The position numbers were made by a program, and so were the translations under genes. The notes under the pieces are model-generated. The model was not told the origin of the DNA. It made no database searches and saw only the letters and a list, made by a program, of their open reading frames with translations. Source: Spirogloea muscicola (lineage: Eukaryota > Streptophyta > Zygnematophyceae > Spirogloeales > Spirogloeaceae). From it: 34,864 nucleotides of DNA. The stretch lies in contig WELB01000089.1 in assembly GCA_009602725.1 (NCBI GenBank), positions 298,366-333,229 of the forward strand, read 5' to 3'. Shown here one piece after another: positions 8,252 through 19,300 of this stretch (positions are counted from its first letter, which is position 1; the number at the start of each line of letters is the position of its first letter).

Positions 8252-10328
8252 ATGAGGCCCGCCGCCGTGGACCGCCTGCCGGACGAGTGCCTGCTGGCGG
8301 TGCTGGCGCGCGCCGCGGCCAGGCCCTACGCTCCGCCCGCCTGGGCCGCCATCGTGCGCGTCTGCCGCCGGTGGCGCCGCCTGGCCAAAGCGTCCATCGC
8401 GGAGGTGTGCCTGTCGGACCGGTGTCGTCATCACGCCCGGGGGCAGGAGCCGGCAGTCTTCCGGCCTGCCATGGCCGCCGCTTCCCGGCTTTATCGCATC
8501 TGAATCTTCAGTATTACTATTGGCCACACGTACACGGGCCGCCATATGACGACCTTTGCCTCCTGTCGGATATATCGACGCTCAACGATTTGCGGATCAG
8601 GCTGGTGGGTGAAGATGCACCGCTTCAGTGCAGATTCCAGCGTCTTCACATACTCAGCAACGTAGTGCGAGAGCTCTCAATAAGAAACACAGGCCTCATG
8701 TTGTCACTAGCTGACATTGGCAGCTTCACGGCACTCGAGAGCCTCGAATTGACCAAGACCCAAGCTACAGGTAATTACCTTTTGCGGCCAGTATGCTGCC
8801 CATCCTGCTGATTACTGCTACTGGTGCCACTGACTACTTTGTCTTACACTGAGCTCACCTTGATTCATTGGCAGGCATTTCCGGCATTTCCAAATGCTGG
8901 CTCTGATCACCTCGCGTTTCATGCAGATGCAGACATACACATCATTACTGCATCTTGTGGGCAACCCACGGGGCTCGAGCTGCGGTTCAATAACGACTTT
9001 GGAACGTTAAGTCCAGCTCGTAAAACTCGTCTTACTGATGCTGGCTTGGCGTCAATCGCGAACTATATGTCCCAGCTACGCAAATTCCACATCGAATATT
9101 GGTGCAGCATCACAGACAGAGGGATCAGGCAGTTGGCCTTAGATTGCCCGCTGCTGCAGGAAATCAGCTTGCAGGATTGCTACGATCGTTCTGTACAATC
9201 TGCCTACGCGTTTATAGTAGCATGCCGTAAATTGAGGAGGCTGCAATTATGTCAAAGCTGGAGCAATCAATGGCTACAGCCCCATCAGACTAGAGATCTC
9301 AACATATCACGATTGGAACAAGTGGAGCTCCTCATGCTCGATGATGCAACTCTTACCACTACTGCCATGGCAACCTTCGTTCCATCCTGCCCACAACTGG
9401 ATGATCTACATGTTTACACTGATCACGACCCAAAGCCAATTATCAGCAGGCCCGACCTATTGGAACCTTGTCCAGCTACGCCAGCGCTCATAAAGTCGAC
9501 AATCAAGGGATTCCACCTGAAAATGACATCCTTTGCAGCGTTCTTAGTCAACGCTCCCCGATTGTAACACTTGAGCTTGAAGTCATGCGAGTTGGTCGGT
9601 GCCATGCATGCGCTACCCGCCAAGATATCTCTTCGCTCCCTGAACAGTTGTTCACTGCGCATCGGGCCAACGGTTAGGTGTTTAGTACATGGTGCCCTAA
9701 TGTGACTTCCTTGGCAATTTCGTCCCATTGGAACAGCGAGTCCGTAGTTTCATCCCTGGCCGGATGCAGCCGACTGGTGAAACTAGATATTAACACTCAC
9801 TATCCTTTTTACAACATAGCTGCATATCTGTCGCTCTTGCGACGACGAGTTTCGGCCTGTTTGCAGCGTGCTCAGGCTAGTGCCTTGCACCAGAAAGCTG
9901 GGCGAGCTCTAGTTGGTGGCAGAAGGGCTCCGTTTCTGGCATCTAGTATTCATGCATCGATTAGTGACCTTTATGTGTTGACCCGTGGCTATTGAGGGGG
10001 TCAATCTTCTGTAGGTTATGTAGATCTTTAGATGTGCTTGCCTTTGTACTTGGCCATTTGGCCTACATTTGTTTCCTATACACGGAATATCTTTCACAAC
10101 AAGGTGCTTCCATGGACATGTCCTTCACTTGAAGACCTAAGAGTTCTCAGCTGTTGCAACAACGTGCATTGGCAAGACTTGGCTGCACTAGCGAGGGCGT
10201 CCCCGCACTTGCAAGAAGTTCATCTGACAGAGTGCAGGTACACAGACAAGGAAGCCATCCTTGACCTTCTCATTTCGTGTTCCCAACTTGACTATATCAG
10301 TGTGATGTGCTGCCCCAAGCTCTCTTAA
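8252..10328 (+). pseudogene. F-box/leucine-rich-repeat protein gene, interrupted
   Basis: It starts at ATG 8252 with an F-box (VDRLPDECLLAVLARAAARP, then WAAIVRVCRRWRRLAKASI). This is the substrate-adaptor domain of SCF ubiquitin ligases and binds Skp1. The frame stops at 8501-8503, but leucine-rich repeats continue in the -1 frame (FPALSHLNLQYYYW, STLNDLRIRLVG, FTALESLELTKTQAT) to a GT donor at 8771. An in-frame acceptor at 8926 leads to 8927-9567 (ITDRGIRQLALDCPLLQEIS and others), which ends in TAA where repeats continue in the same frame (HLSLKSCELVGAM). After another frame change (VFSTWCPNVTSLAISSHW) a LINE tail interrupts at about 9835-10085. The last repeats resume at about 10103 (CPSLEDLRVLSCCNN) and stop at 10326-10328. 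AMN1-type LRRs suggest an F-box/LRR protein. Broken here, unless some breaks are assembly errors or the insertion lies in an intron. Confidence 0.7.
9835..10085 (+). mobile_element. LINE-like subfamily B tail inserted in the F-box/LRR gene
   Basis: It begins with RRRVSACLQRAQASALHQKA, equivalent to the SLQRSxARAL block of subfamily A, and ends in SDLYVLTRGY with a stop at 9993-9995. The family 3' UTR follows (GGGTCAATCTTCTGTAGG ... GATGTGCTTGCC ... GTACTTGGCCATTTGG). Flanking sequence on both sides encodes leucine-rich repeats of one gene, so the insertion point is well defined. Confidence 0.7.
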
Positions 10329-10930
10329 AAGGCGATGAATGCCTTGGAATGCGGAACGCATGTTCTGCGAGGTTAGGTGAATGCAAAAGTGCATCTTGAA
10401 ATTGTAGATGGAAAGTGGGGACTCAATTGGGGAGGAATAGATGTGACAGGACATTTTACTACATATCGAGTCATCGATCTAAATACTAGGACTGATTGGA
10501 GGACTCTGATTTATATGGAAGTGAGGCTTAGTGAATCTGCTAGTCCAAGAACAAATGTGGGGAGCAGAAATTTAGCAATACTTGCATGCATCCTTAAAGC
10601 AGACCCCAAGTCTTAGCCCAAGTAGTTCGGTTTTGTGAAACAGCATCGGGCATGTGTTGCGCGTCACACATGACGCAGTCACATGAGTCGAGAACACATG
10701 GCAAGCCAACTGCGGAAGTCTACTGCAGGCACGGAACTTAATGCTTTCAGCTGCAATTCTTCCGACTTGGGCTGCTGACTAGGGGTGTTCATGTTCGATG
10801 TAGCCGCTTGCATAGCTGTGGTCGCCGTCCTTATCAAAGGCAGGCCACGCCTTGGATAATGCCACTAGTTATGGTGATCTGCATTTGCTGACTAGATATT
10901 ATGGAGGGCCCCCTCGCAATAGTCACGGAG
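10329..10930. other. No recognisable gene
   Basis: This stretch follows the F-box/LRR stop codon. Open frames are short and show no conserved block. It probably contains the 3' UTR of the LRR gene and intergenic sequence. Confidence 0.35.
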
Positions 10931-12170
10931 AGTAGTTGCGTGCTTTCTGCGCCTTCCGGCCCTCTCCGACCTTGTACATGCCTTTGGGATGACCTCTCTC
11001 TCACGAGACGGACGTGCGCGGGCATGCCCGGCTGCGGTCGGCATCCTCACCTGGCGCGAGGGTCTGGCTCTACGCTTTTCCCGCTGTATGACGCCCTGCG
11101 CCTGCCAGACGAGAGCTTCGCACGGCCGTCTGTGCGGAAATCTCCTCCCCGCTCCTGGGACTGCCTTCGGAGGTTGCCCTCTCTTCTAGGAGTGCTGCAG
11201 TGTGAATGCGGCGAACGGGCGGCGGATTTATCGGGACTGAGTAACTCGTAGCTGCTTAGATTCATCGGAACTGGCGGCACACGTCCTCTGCTGTGCACGT
11301 GGAGGCGACCGAATGGGTACTCACGACCTCCTCAGGACTGCAAAGTTTGCCATTCTCTAAGAGGCATGTACACAGCGGCTATGAAAAACACGTCCATCAG
11401 GCCCAGCCTGAAGACTGAGCAGATGTTCGATGGATTTCAAACGCGGAGGGTCGACCTGGTGGCCAATCACGCCGGGCCGGCGCAGCATTGCCGACCTGGT
11501 CACCACAGATAAGGTCGACCGCTCCAATCTGGGGCTTTCTGCTTCGAAGGTGGGCATGCAGCAGCGAAGCCCGCTCGTGGCAAAGAGGCCAAGTAAGCGG
11601 ACAATGCAGAAGAGGATGACTTCGTTGCACTGGCCATCCATGTGCAGGGGCTCTCGGGGTCTCAGTGGCTAGACCTGTTGACCAACCCGGCCTGCGCGCC
11701 GCGCGGTTTCCCGCAAGCGTGGCAAGCAGGCCGACTTCAACGCCGCTCGCTTGCTAGCGCAGGTTGTTCGCATGCGCCTGTCCATATGCCTCCAGCAGTC
11801 CCAAGGCCCACGGCTTGCACCTGCGTGCTGGCCGTGCTCTAGCTGCAGCCTCCAGCTTTCGTCAAGGGGCCTTTCCAGCAGCTACTTCTTCTGACTTGCG
11901 GCTGCTAAGTAGAGGCTACTAGGTGATCATCCTATATGGTACTTGCTCAGTCGTTTCAGGGCAAGTTGGCCCCTTCGGACGTCGCCTAATTTTTTGGGGC
12001 TGGCTTGTCACAGACCTCGCCCCCTTTGAAAGAGCTCACTTTTTTTACAGTCATTGCCCTACATTGAAGGAGCTGTTCCTTCCTGTGTGGTCATTGTGCG
12101 ATTCGGCCCTCAACAGACTTTGTCCATTTCTTCTGGGCTGGCCTTTCACAACCTCGCTCATCTGAAGGAA
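10931..12170 (+). mobile_element. Longest LINE-like tail in the window plus extra 3' UTR fragments
   Basis: A 3' UTR fragment (CCTCTCCGACCTTGTACATG, 10960-10981) is followed by a copy that reaches further upstream than the others. It has LYDALRLPDESFAR (about 11083-11125), HDLLRTAKFAIL (about 11325), and a block around 11420-11490 with DGFQTRRVDLVANHAGPAQH. That block resembles the H...RVDxVxxxxGxxxH module before the terminal domain in algal non-LTR polyproteins. The terminal domain follows (EEDDFVALAIHVQGLSGSQW at 11610-11670; VVRMRLSICLQQSQ at 11765), with frameshifts. The 3' UTR at 11950-12060 carries a GGGGCTGGCTTGTCACAGAC variant of the hairpin. Another 3' UTR fragment lies at 12105-12165. 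Confidence 0.55.
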
Positions 12171-12629
12171 TCACATCTCTCTCTGGCAGGCTGCCTTATA
12201 CACCTTGAGCATGTGTTGTAATTGTGGCTTTGGTTTAGCAGTGTGCACTTGGTCAAAGAATTGGCCACGCCTTCCACAGTAACGTGGGCCTGCAGCAGGT
12301 AATATTGGCGTTGCGTGGGGCCGCCTGGAATAGGTGGGTGTACTCTACACTTCGTGTCCATCGCATTAACAGTAATCCTGAGCATTCTACTTAAGATGGA
12401 AGTGAGGCGTCAAGTAGAACTGCTGTATCCTCGATGATGTGGGGTGCGTGAATGAGATCAGCGTTGCTTGGATGGACTCGTGCAGAGCTTGTGACGATCA
12501 TTGAGTGCCTTCACATGGTCTCTCATGAAGGCATGGTATGACATTTGTCTACCTGAATGACCTTGATGTCGATGTAGGGAGCTCTCACTTAACTTGAAGC
12601 CAATGCATTTTAGCACGAGGCGCCAATCA
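12171..12629. other. No recognisable gene
   Basis: Short open frames occur on the minus strand (12158-12385, 12458-12754) but neither shows a motif I can assign. The stretch lies between two LINE copies and is probably older repeat-derived sequence. Confidence 0.3.
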
Positions 12630-12900
12630 CCCTTTAGAGGAGTGGTGGTGGGACAACTATGAGTTTCATCCACTAGCAATGGATGTCCATGGAGTTTTGG
12701 GAGTATGTTTGCTTGAATTCCTCCAGCAGCTCGGATTAAAAGCGGTGGCCCCACGTGAGGGGCAGCAGGGCGAGCAGCCAGGTACTAGTGTCACAGGCTC
12801 GCTGGCCCTGATATCTCTTGCGTCTATCCGTTTCGATATAGCGTTCCCAGGCGCTCTCCTTGCATCTGCATGCAGTGGGCCAGGCGACGGCAGTGGGGCG
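12630..12900 (+). mobile_element. LINE subfamily A tail fragment, plus strand
   Basis: It encodes YEFHPLAMDVHGVLGVCLLE, followed by GQQGEQPGTSVTGSLAL and FDIAFPGALLASA. This matches the PLAxDTHGxLG, GQQGEQPG and SLAQ landmarks of the copies at 4121-4415 and 4440-4800. It is more diverged than those, and the SLQRS block and stop are not recognisable. Confidence 0.5.
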
Positions 12901-15090
12901 GCAGCGGCAGTTTCGTTGGCGAGGACATCGGCAGTGGCAAGCGCTATGAATGTGACTGTGGTGTGGTGCACAGGCTGGGAGGATGCAAGGGGAGCTGGGA
13001 GCAGGACATACCAGGGGAGGGTACTTCAGGCCGTCTAAAAGGCTGCTTTCCTCGTCTGCCTGAAGCGGCTAGTTGCTCTCCCCAACAGGGGTATGTTGGA
13101 GAGATGAGCCTCCGGAGCCCACTTCTGGTGACGGCTGTCCTCGAAGAAGCTGTTACAATCAAAAGCATGAGTGAAGTCACTACCCCGACTCTTTCTCGGA
13201 TGCTGGCTATCAAGTCCCCTAATCTTTGCCCTAAGAAATCACCCACAAATAGGGTTGGAAAACGCGAAGAGTGTCAGTGCGCATTCACGACATTTAAGGT
13301 CGTCTGATGTATCTGCATCGGACCGGTCAAGGGAGTGCGAAGAAAGGCAGCTGCAGCCACATGACCATTCTACAGCGGCAGCTGCTGTACTGGCGCCCCG
13401 GTCTGACGCGGCCCTCCGGAGCAGTGCTCATTAACGGCGCCTGGGAGCCTGGCCTGCGCCTCCTTGGCCACTCCACCGAGCCACGTCTACTGTTGCCACA
13501 CGCGCAAGACTGTCCATTCCGCTGTCCATATGATTAACTCCCCGCCATTAGTTCCCTTATGAAGAGTCCTTTGCTCCGTCGTACTTGGCTAGCCAGTGGG
13601 AAAAACAGTGGTGTTGAGCTAGTCAACAGCCGAAAAGCACCAATGAGTAGTTGAGCGCTGCAAGCGCAGATATACGACAGACAACTAAAAGCAACAAGCA
13701 TTTTTATAGGCCAGATTGCATTCCGTCTCATCACAGGCTGCAAAACGTCGTCTTCTATCATACGGGCTAGAAGGCGCGGTGCTCATGACTTGAAGGGGAG
13801 GCCAAGCCGAGCCAGTACACACCAGAGTAAGCACTTGTTTTGCTGTGCTTTCGTGTTGTAAGAATCCCACTTGACCTTCTCCATCTTTTTGGGCTGGCCT
13901 TCCATAGCCATAGCTAGCCTCCTTGCAGATAAGTATGCTGCTAGCCAAGCCTGTTCGCTGTGGCGATTAAATTTAACAAGTGATTAGGTGATTGACTTGG
14001 TATTCGACTGGCTCTTGACTTCGAGTTGGCCATCACTTGTGGCCACTTGAGTCACTATTGTGCTTTTGCTGCGGGTGTTATCGTTTCCACCGTGACCTTG
14101 CCCATTCTTCTTGGGTCGGCATTGAACACTTACCCGCCTTTTTAAGAAGCCTCATTACACTGCAGTTTTACTACGGCGCTTGATTGTTACGGTTCTGCAC
14201 TAACTTGGAGTCTGTGCTAAGCCAGTCAGCACCGCGTGAACGACCAATTCTGTGGTGCACAAGTGACACAGATTGGAGGTGACGCGGATCGAAGGTCGTC
14301 TTGCTCCGCCTGCTTGGCATGTTAGAGAGGCAAAGAGAGTAACAAACCTTGCTTTAGATACCAGCTCGCTAAGATGGTGCTGTTTAAAGTCGCAGCACCA
14401 AGGCTTGTACTGTAACATAGGCGTGATGTGACATGAAAGCACACGACGTTAGTCATGAACAAGCTCAGCAAGTGAGGAATTGTTTGGTACTGCGACCGGC
14501 AGAATATAACACAACATTAGCAGAGGCTTGCCTCAGAGCAACTCCGCTTGTTGAATACCGTAACATGTTGCATCGGCGGGTCGGGGTGGTGACCATCCCG
14601 CCCGTCTCATTGGGGCCTGAGAGTCTACCCTGGATAAGGGAGGCCTCGGGCAACGGTCGGACTTACTCTTCACATCTGAGGCCACGCGGTGCGCCCGAGC
14701 GCCCTAGCCATGGCTGCTACCCACCTTGGGTGAGGGCGGAGCCTGTGCTTTCTGACTGTCTGTCTGAGATCTGAATCTGTTTGCCGCCATGAGCACATCT
14801 GCATCTGAGCCGCTGAGACGAGGTCGCTCTGCTGGGTCGCCGCCTCAACGAGGGCGATCTGCTGGACCTGGAGAACGTCCAATGGAGGAGCACGACTGGA
14901 GGAATGCAGACTCTGAGAACGCTGTGTACCACACACAGGGACAAGTACAGGAGCAGGTACAAGAGCACGCAGCCCAGGAAAACTCTCACCCCTTTCATGC
15001 GCACCGCGTGCCTTCTCTCTTTCATTGTAAACGTGATCTTGCGTGGCAGAGTTTCCCATCCTCATCTTCCCCATCTACCTGGTATTGACC
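12901..15090. other. Repeat-rich stretch with no intact gene
   Basis: Isolated LINE subfamily A 3' UTR cores occur at about 13868-13912 (TTGACCTTCTCCATCTTTTT then GGGCTGG) and 14092-14125 (GTGACCTTGCCCATTCTTCT then GGGTCGG). An Arg/Ser/Glu-rich plus-strand frame at 14789-15088 has no recognised family. Nothing else is supported. Confidence 0.4.
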
Positions 15091-15250
15091 CCCTCTGTAT
15101 CTTACATCTAGTATGCAGGCATTGATTAGCGACCTTTATGTTTTGACCCGTGGTTCTGAGCTGGTCAATCTGCTGTAGGTTATGTAGGTCTTCAGATGTG
15201 CTTGCCTGTGTACTTGGCCATTTGCCCTTGGTTTGTTTGAAATACACGAA
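15091..15250 (+). mobile_element. LINE-like 3' end, subfamily B
   Basis: A short decayed coding tail (SDLYVLTRGS-like, from GCGACCTTTATGTTTTGACC) and stop are followed by the subfamily B 3' UTR: GGTCAATCTGCTGTAGGTTA, GATGTGCTTGCC and GTACTTGGCCATTTGCC. It is the closest relative of the copy at 9960-10085. Confidence 0.65.
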
Positions 15251-15860
15251 ATTTCTCTATCTGACATACATGAGCACCCCTACTCCCAATTTGACAGCCA
15301 CAATTACATGGCATAGTCTGAGCATGGGCTTATAGAGCTAGTGTCAGGACCTGTCATTCTACAGCCATTCTTCAAGGACTGCATCTGAGGATCTGTGGCC
15401 TGTCTGCTCCAATGTATGCCAAGCAAGAACATACATGGCTACAAAGGGCTCTGATTAGGACCCCTACATGAGTTGTTTCTCAGGAATGCTTGTTGGCCAT
15501 TGTGAAGTTGTTGAGTTAGTAGATTAGTGAGATGAGCTCAAAAACAGGCTACCCTACTTGCAAGGATCCACGTATACGTAACGTTGATGGCTTGCTATCA
15601 GTACGAAAGGATATGCCCAGGTGCTCTTTGTCACCTACTGCACAACATCTGGTGCAGTCTATTCTTGCTGCTAATATGTCAATGGCTAACTTGGTGCACA
15701 TGAATGACAGAGAATGTGGCACACTTGGCGTGAGAATGGATTGCTCATAAGCACAATGGTATCATCTGAGATAGCAATCATTAGCAAAGGTAAGTCATAC
15801 TGTTTCCTCTTCTGAAACACTAGTCTGCCTGGCTGTGCTTGAGCATGGACTGTCCTCCCA
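15251..15860. other. No recognisable gene
   Basis: AT-richer sequence without a conserved open frame. It may be further decayed retroelement sequence continuing from the fragment at 15862-16086. Confidence 0.3.
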
Positions 15861-15861
15861 T

Positions 15862-16086
15862 TCACAGAGCAATCGAGCTCTTGTGACGGGCCACTTCAAT
15901 CAAATGACAAATGACATAGATAGCAAATGCAGGCAGTATTGTGCCTCGCACTATGTACAGCAGACCAGGACTGATTGTAGGATCATAAGTGTGCTTAACA
16001 GAAGCTGTGAGAAAGAATGGATGCTGGGTTGACTGAGCAGCAAAGCATGCCTGACAAATGCATCTCTTTACAGCGGCCTGTTCCAT
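15862..16086 (-). mobile_element. Possible Copia-type integrase fragment
   Basis: A 74-codon minus-strand frame contains CICQACFAAQSTQHPFFL, resembling the CxxC...HxPF end of the pre-integrase zinc finger of Ty1/copia polyproteins. YVICHLIEVARHKSSIAL follows, resembling the start of the integrase core. The order and spacing fit, but the catalytic D,D,E residues are not visible and both ends are degenerate. The call rests on pattern resemblance only. Confidence 0.3.
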
Positions 16087-16199
16087 GATGACAGAGAGAT
16101 CTATGAATCTGGCTACACAATATCCTACCTATGGCTGGCCATCCATCTCTGCAGCCTGGCTTGGAAGGTGGCCTAGTGCATTCTTCATCTCTGCCAGAA

Positions 16200-16280
16200 C
16201 TGAGGGAGACGGTTTCTGGGGTTTCCGGGTGGGGGTTAGGGGGAGCCGGGGACGGTGTTGGGGAGGTGGGTGGGGGTGAA
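16200..16280 (+). repeat. G-rich tract with quadruplex potential
   Basis: Runs of three to five G recur (GGGTGGGGGTTAGGGGGAG, then GGGGACGG and GGGGAGG) over about 80 bases. It lies 60-140 bases beyond the stop codon of the minus-strand PMT gene, so the transcript side is C-rich and the opposite strand could fold. Confidence 0.6.
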
Positions 16281-16339
16281 CTGCTAATGATCTTAGAATA
16301 AAAGCTCACATCAGCATCCTCATACCCAGCACGGTTATC

Positions 16340-19300
16340 TTAGGCAGTGGGCCTCCACATGGTCTTGCTATATGCAAGCAAACCCTCGTTCCTTTCGGAC
16401 ATAGTTGATATGACATCCCAGTGGAAGTCGGCGGCAATGGCCTTGACTTTGACAATCATTTCAACCGTGTCTCGAATGATGGCATAACCTCCGGGCCGCA
16501 GAATACGGTCCATCTCCAGCATGATGTCAGAGATCTTGCACCTGTGCAGGTTACAGAAGTTACGTTGGTATGCTATTTGGCATGATACATCAGGATACAG
16601 CACTTGCCGCAAATCCTTGCTGTTCAGCAGCTCAATGAACACTGAATGATGATGCAATGGCGGGCTTAGCAATACAGAGACATGGATTTACCATGCAACA
16701 ACATGCTTCTTAAGTCAGTGGAGGATTAAATTTGCTGCCTGGAACGAGAGCCTCATAAAATTCAGGAGCCCATGTTAGCTCTCAGAACGAGGGAAGCTAA
16801 AAGACTGCTAAGCAGGCCTGCGACCACATACCGTTGTGCCTCGCCCGACAGTACATGGTCAGCATGTAGGAGGTCATATGTCCGCGGGTACGTGTTGAAG
16901 GCCTCACACCAGTCGTGGTACACACCAATCAGGCCGCGGTCGAAAATGATGGGCAGTGTGTCTGGGCTGCTTATTGGCACCACGTTCATTACCCACATTG
17001 ACCTTTTGGCAAGCGCTGCAGCAAAACTGAAAGTAGAGAAAGACAGAAAAGTGTCATCAAACAAAATGTATCCCTTCTATTAACAGAACAAGAGAGGCAG
17101 GTTATTGCTGAAGTTGGTGCGAGCACAATGTGCTAGGTACACAACACTGAATATGCAGGTGAATATAACAAAGTCACTAGCAAACTCACCCTCCATAGCC
17201 GGCCTTCATGTCCATAACATTACGAACGTGGCTCCATTCAATGCCCATAGCTTTCCCTGAATATGCCTTGTTGACGATGCTTGCCCAGTGCTTGCGGTTT
17301 TGATTGAACTCCACTGCCGCGGGCTTCCCATAGATGCCCGTGCTAACTGTAGAAAGCCACTTGGGCACCTCCAGGAGACGTTCTCGCCACAGTGCTGGCC
17401 ACGACGTGCCGCGTGCACTTTCTCCTTCAGGGATCTTGTGCAGGCATACATTCATTGGCACGTACCTGAAAGCCAAATCACAGAATGCCAAAATGTAAAT
17501 AGCAACACTGGCAATACAATTCAGATAGACTGCACTTTGTCACAGCGCTTCTGAAGTACAAGCAGGCTGTGCAAAAAGTATGTCAAAATCTCGCAGGTCG
17601 TTGCTGGCCAATACCAAGCTGCATCGCCATTGTCGTCCGTGGCACACATAGGAGGCTCAGTGCCCTTCGCACGCTGCTCGTAACAGGAGTTATCCATGGA
17701 CTTTCTCCAGATGGCAACGCCGCCGTCATCTCTATTCTTCCAGGCCACACGCGTCCAGCACATTCTCCAAGTGAGGTCCTTCATAGCTGCATCACGAAAT
17801 TATCCATCAGTCACAGGAAGCCTGTCTATCTGCTTAAGCCACACATCTAGATAATCAATTTGATGTTTCATCAACCAGCTCTAGAATGGCGAACTTGTGC
17901 CTATGCTTATAAGATAGACAAAAGAGTATAGGTTTTATCCTAAAACCTGCATGTAGTATCATGGATCATCATATAAAAGCACGGAGCCAATACTCTCATA
18001 GCTGCAGCACTGTCAGACTAAGATCAAGCCACAACTTAAAGTCTGAAGAGAAGTACAGAAGCAGAAAGGGTTGAATAGACGATGTCAAGCAGAGGCGTGC
18101 AGCGAGAGCCATACCTTCCCAGACCTCTTTGTCTTTCTGTTCTTGGCCATTCCAAACGTCTGTATCTTCCTGCTCAGACTTATACACGGGCGTGGCAGAC
18201 CAGACAAAGTACCCTCCAGGCCGCAGAATGCGGTTGAGCTCCACCAGCAACATCCCACCTGAGAAGCCAAGGACAAGGCGAAGCCTGTCATGCCAAAGCT
18301 CATAGACTGGACTTGCCATTGCCAGGATAAGTATTGCTGCTCATTTCGGAGCCATTGATGATCACAAGTCAAAATGCCACACACAGGTAGCTAAAGAAGC
18401 AGCAAGGCTATTCAATAGCAGGTTGAGCATGCTTCTGTAATGACCATTGTTTCTACAGAGCATGAACAAAGCTGGACAAAAACAGCTGCAGCTACAGGAA
18501 GCTGCAAGGCTGCAGCTTCCCGCAGGATCAAAGACTGAGATGTATGCCCAAAGCCCACCTTCAAGATGCCAAGGTACGCGGCATCGGGCACAATGTATAA
18601 GGTCAAAGGAGTTGCTCGGGAAGGTAAGCCGCTGGGTACCCATAACACCCAGTAGCGCAGGCACGCCGCGCTCGAGTGCAAATTGCACCTGCGCATCATG
18701 CTCGTCCTTTGGTGCGATAGACATTGTGATCACGCCTTTATTGAAGAGGTGCGCACCCCAGCTGGCCACACCACAGCCCATGTCCAGAGCCACCCGGACC
18801 TTCTTGCCCCAGGTAATCTCTGGGAGAGTCTGCGAAATACACCATGATTTGTGAATACCAGTCACAAACGTGCTCCACATATGCTGACCACTGCGAACAC
18901 CTGGAACTGGCCATACTGGACATCAACCACCAAGTAAGACATAACTAAGAACTAATAAGCTGCGCAAGTATCGTGGACTCTCAATCTGTGAGAGCGAGAG
19001 AGGGCAGGAATGAGCGAGTGGCAATAGGGCTCTCCACATGCCTCCTCAATGAAGTCGATGTAATTCATTGCGCCATGCTTGAACTGCGTGCCGCCGCCCG
19101 GAAAGATGAGCTTGTCGCCCTCCTCCTGCACCCAGTTCTGGTCCTTCTTGTACGAGACCAGCTTCGTGTGAGGCACATTGCTGTACCAAATCTGTTTAAG
19201 AGGAGGGGAAATGACGGAGCGACTAGCTCAGTCAAAGCTAGTCAGGCAAAGAAGTTCCTATACACTAATATAAGAGATGTCCTGACCCTATTGTCCACAC

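Noticed and set aside
7672-8811. A 379-codon plus-strand frame read as one protein
   Set aside because: It runs through a LINE 3' UTR and the F-box region in the wrong frame. Only its last third (leucine-rich repeats) is real coding sequence.
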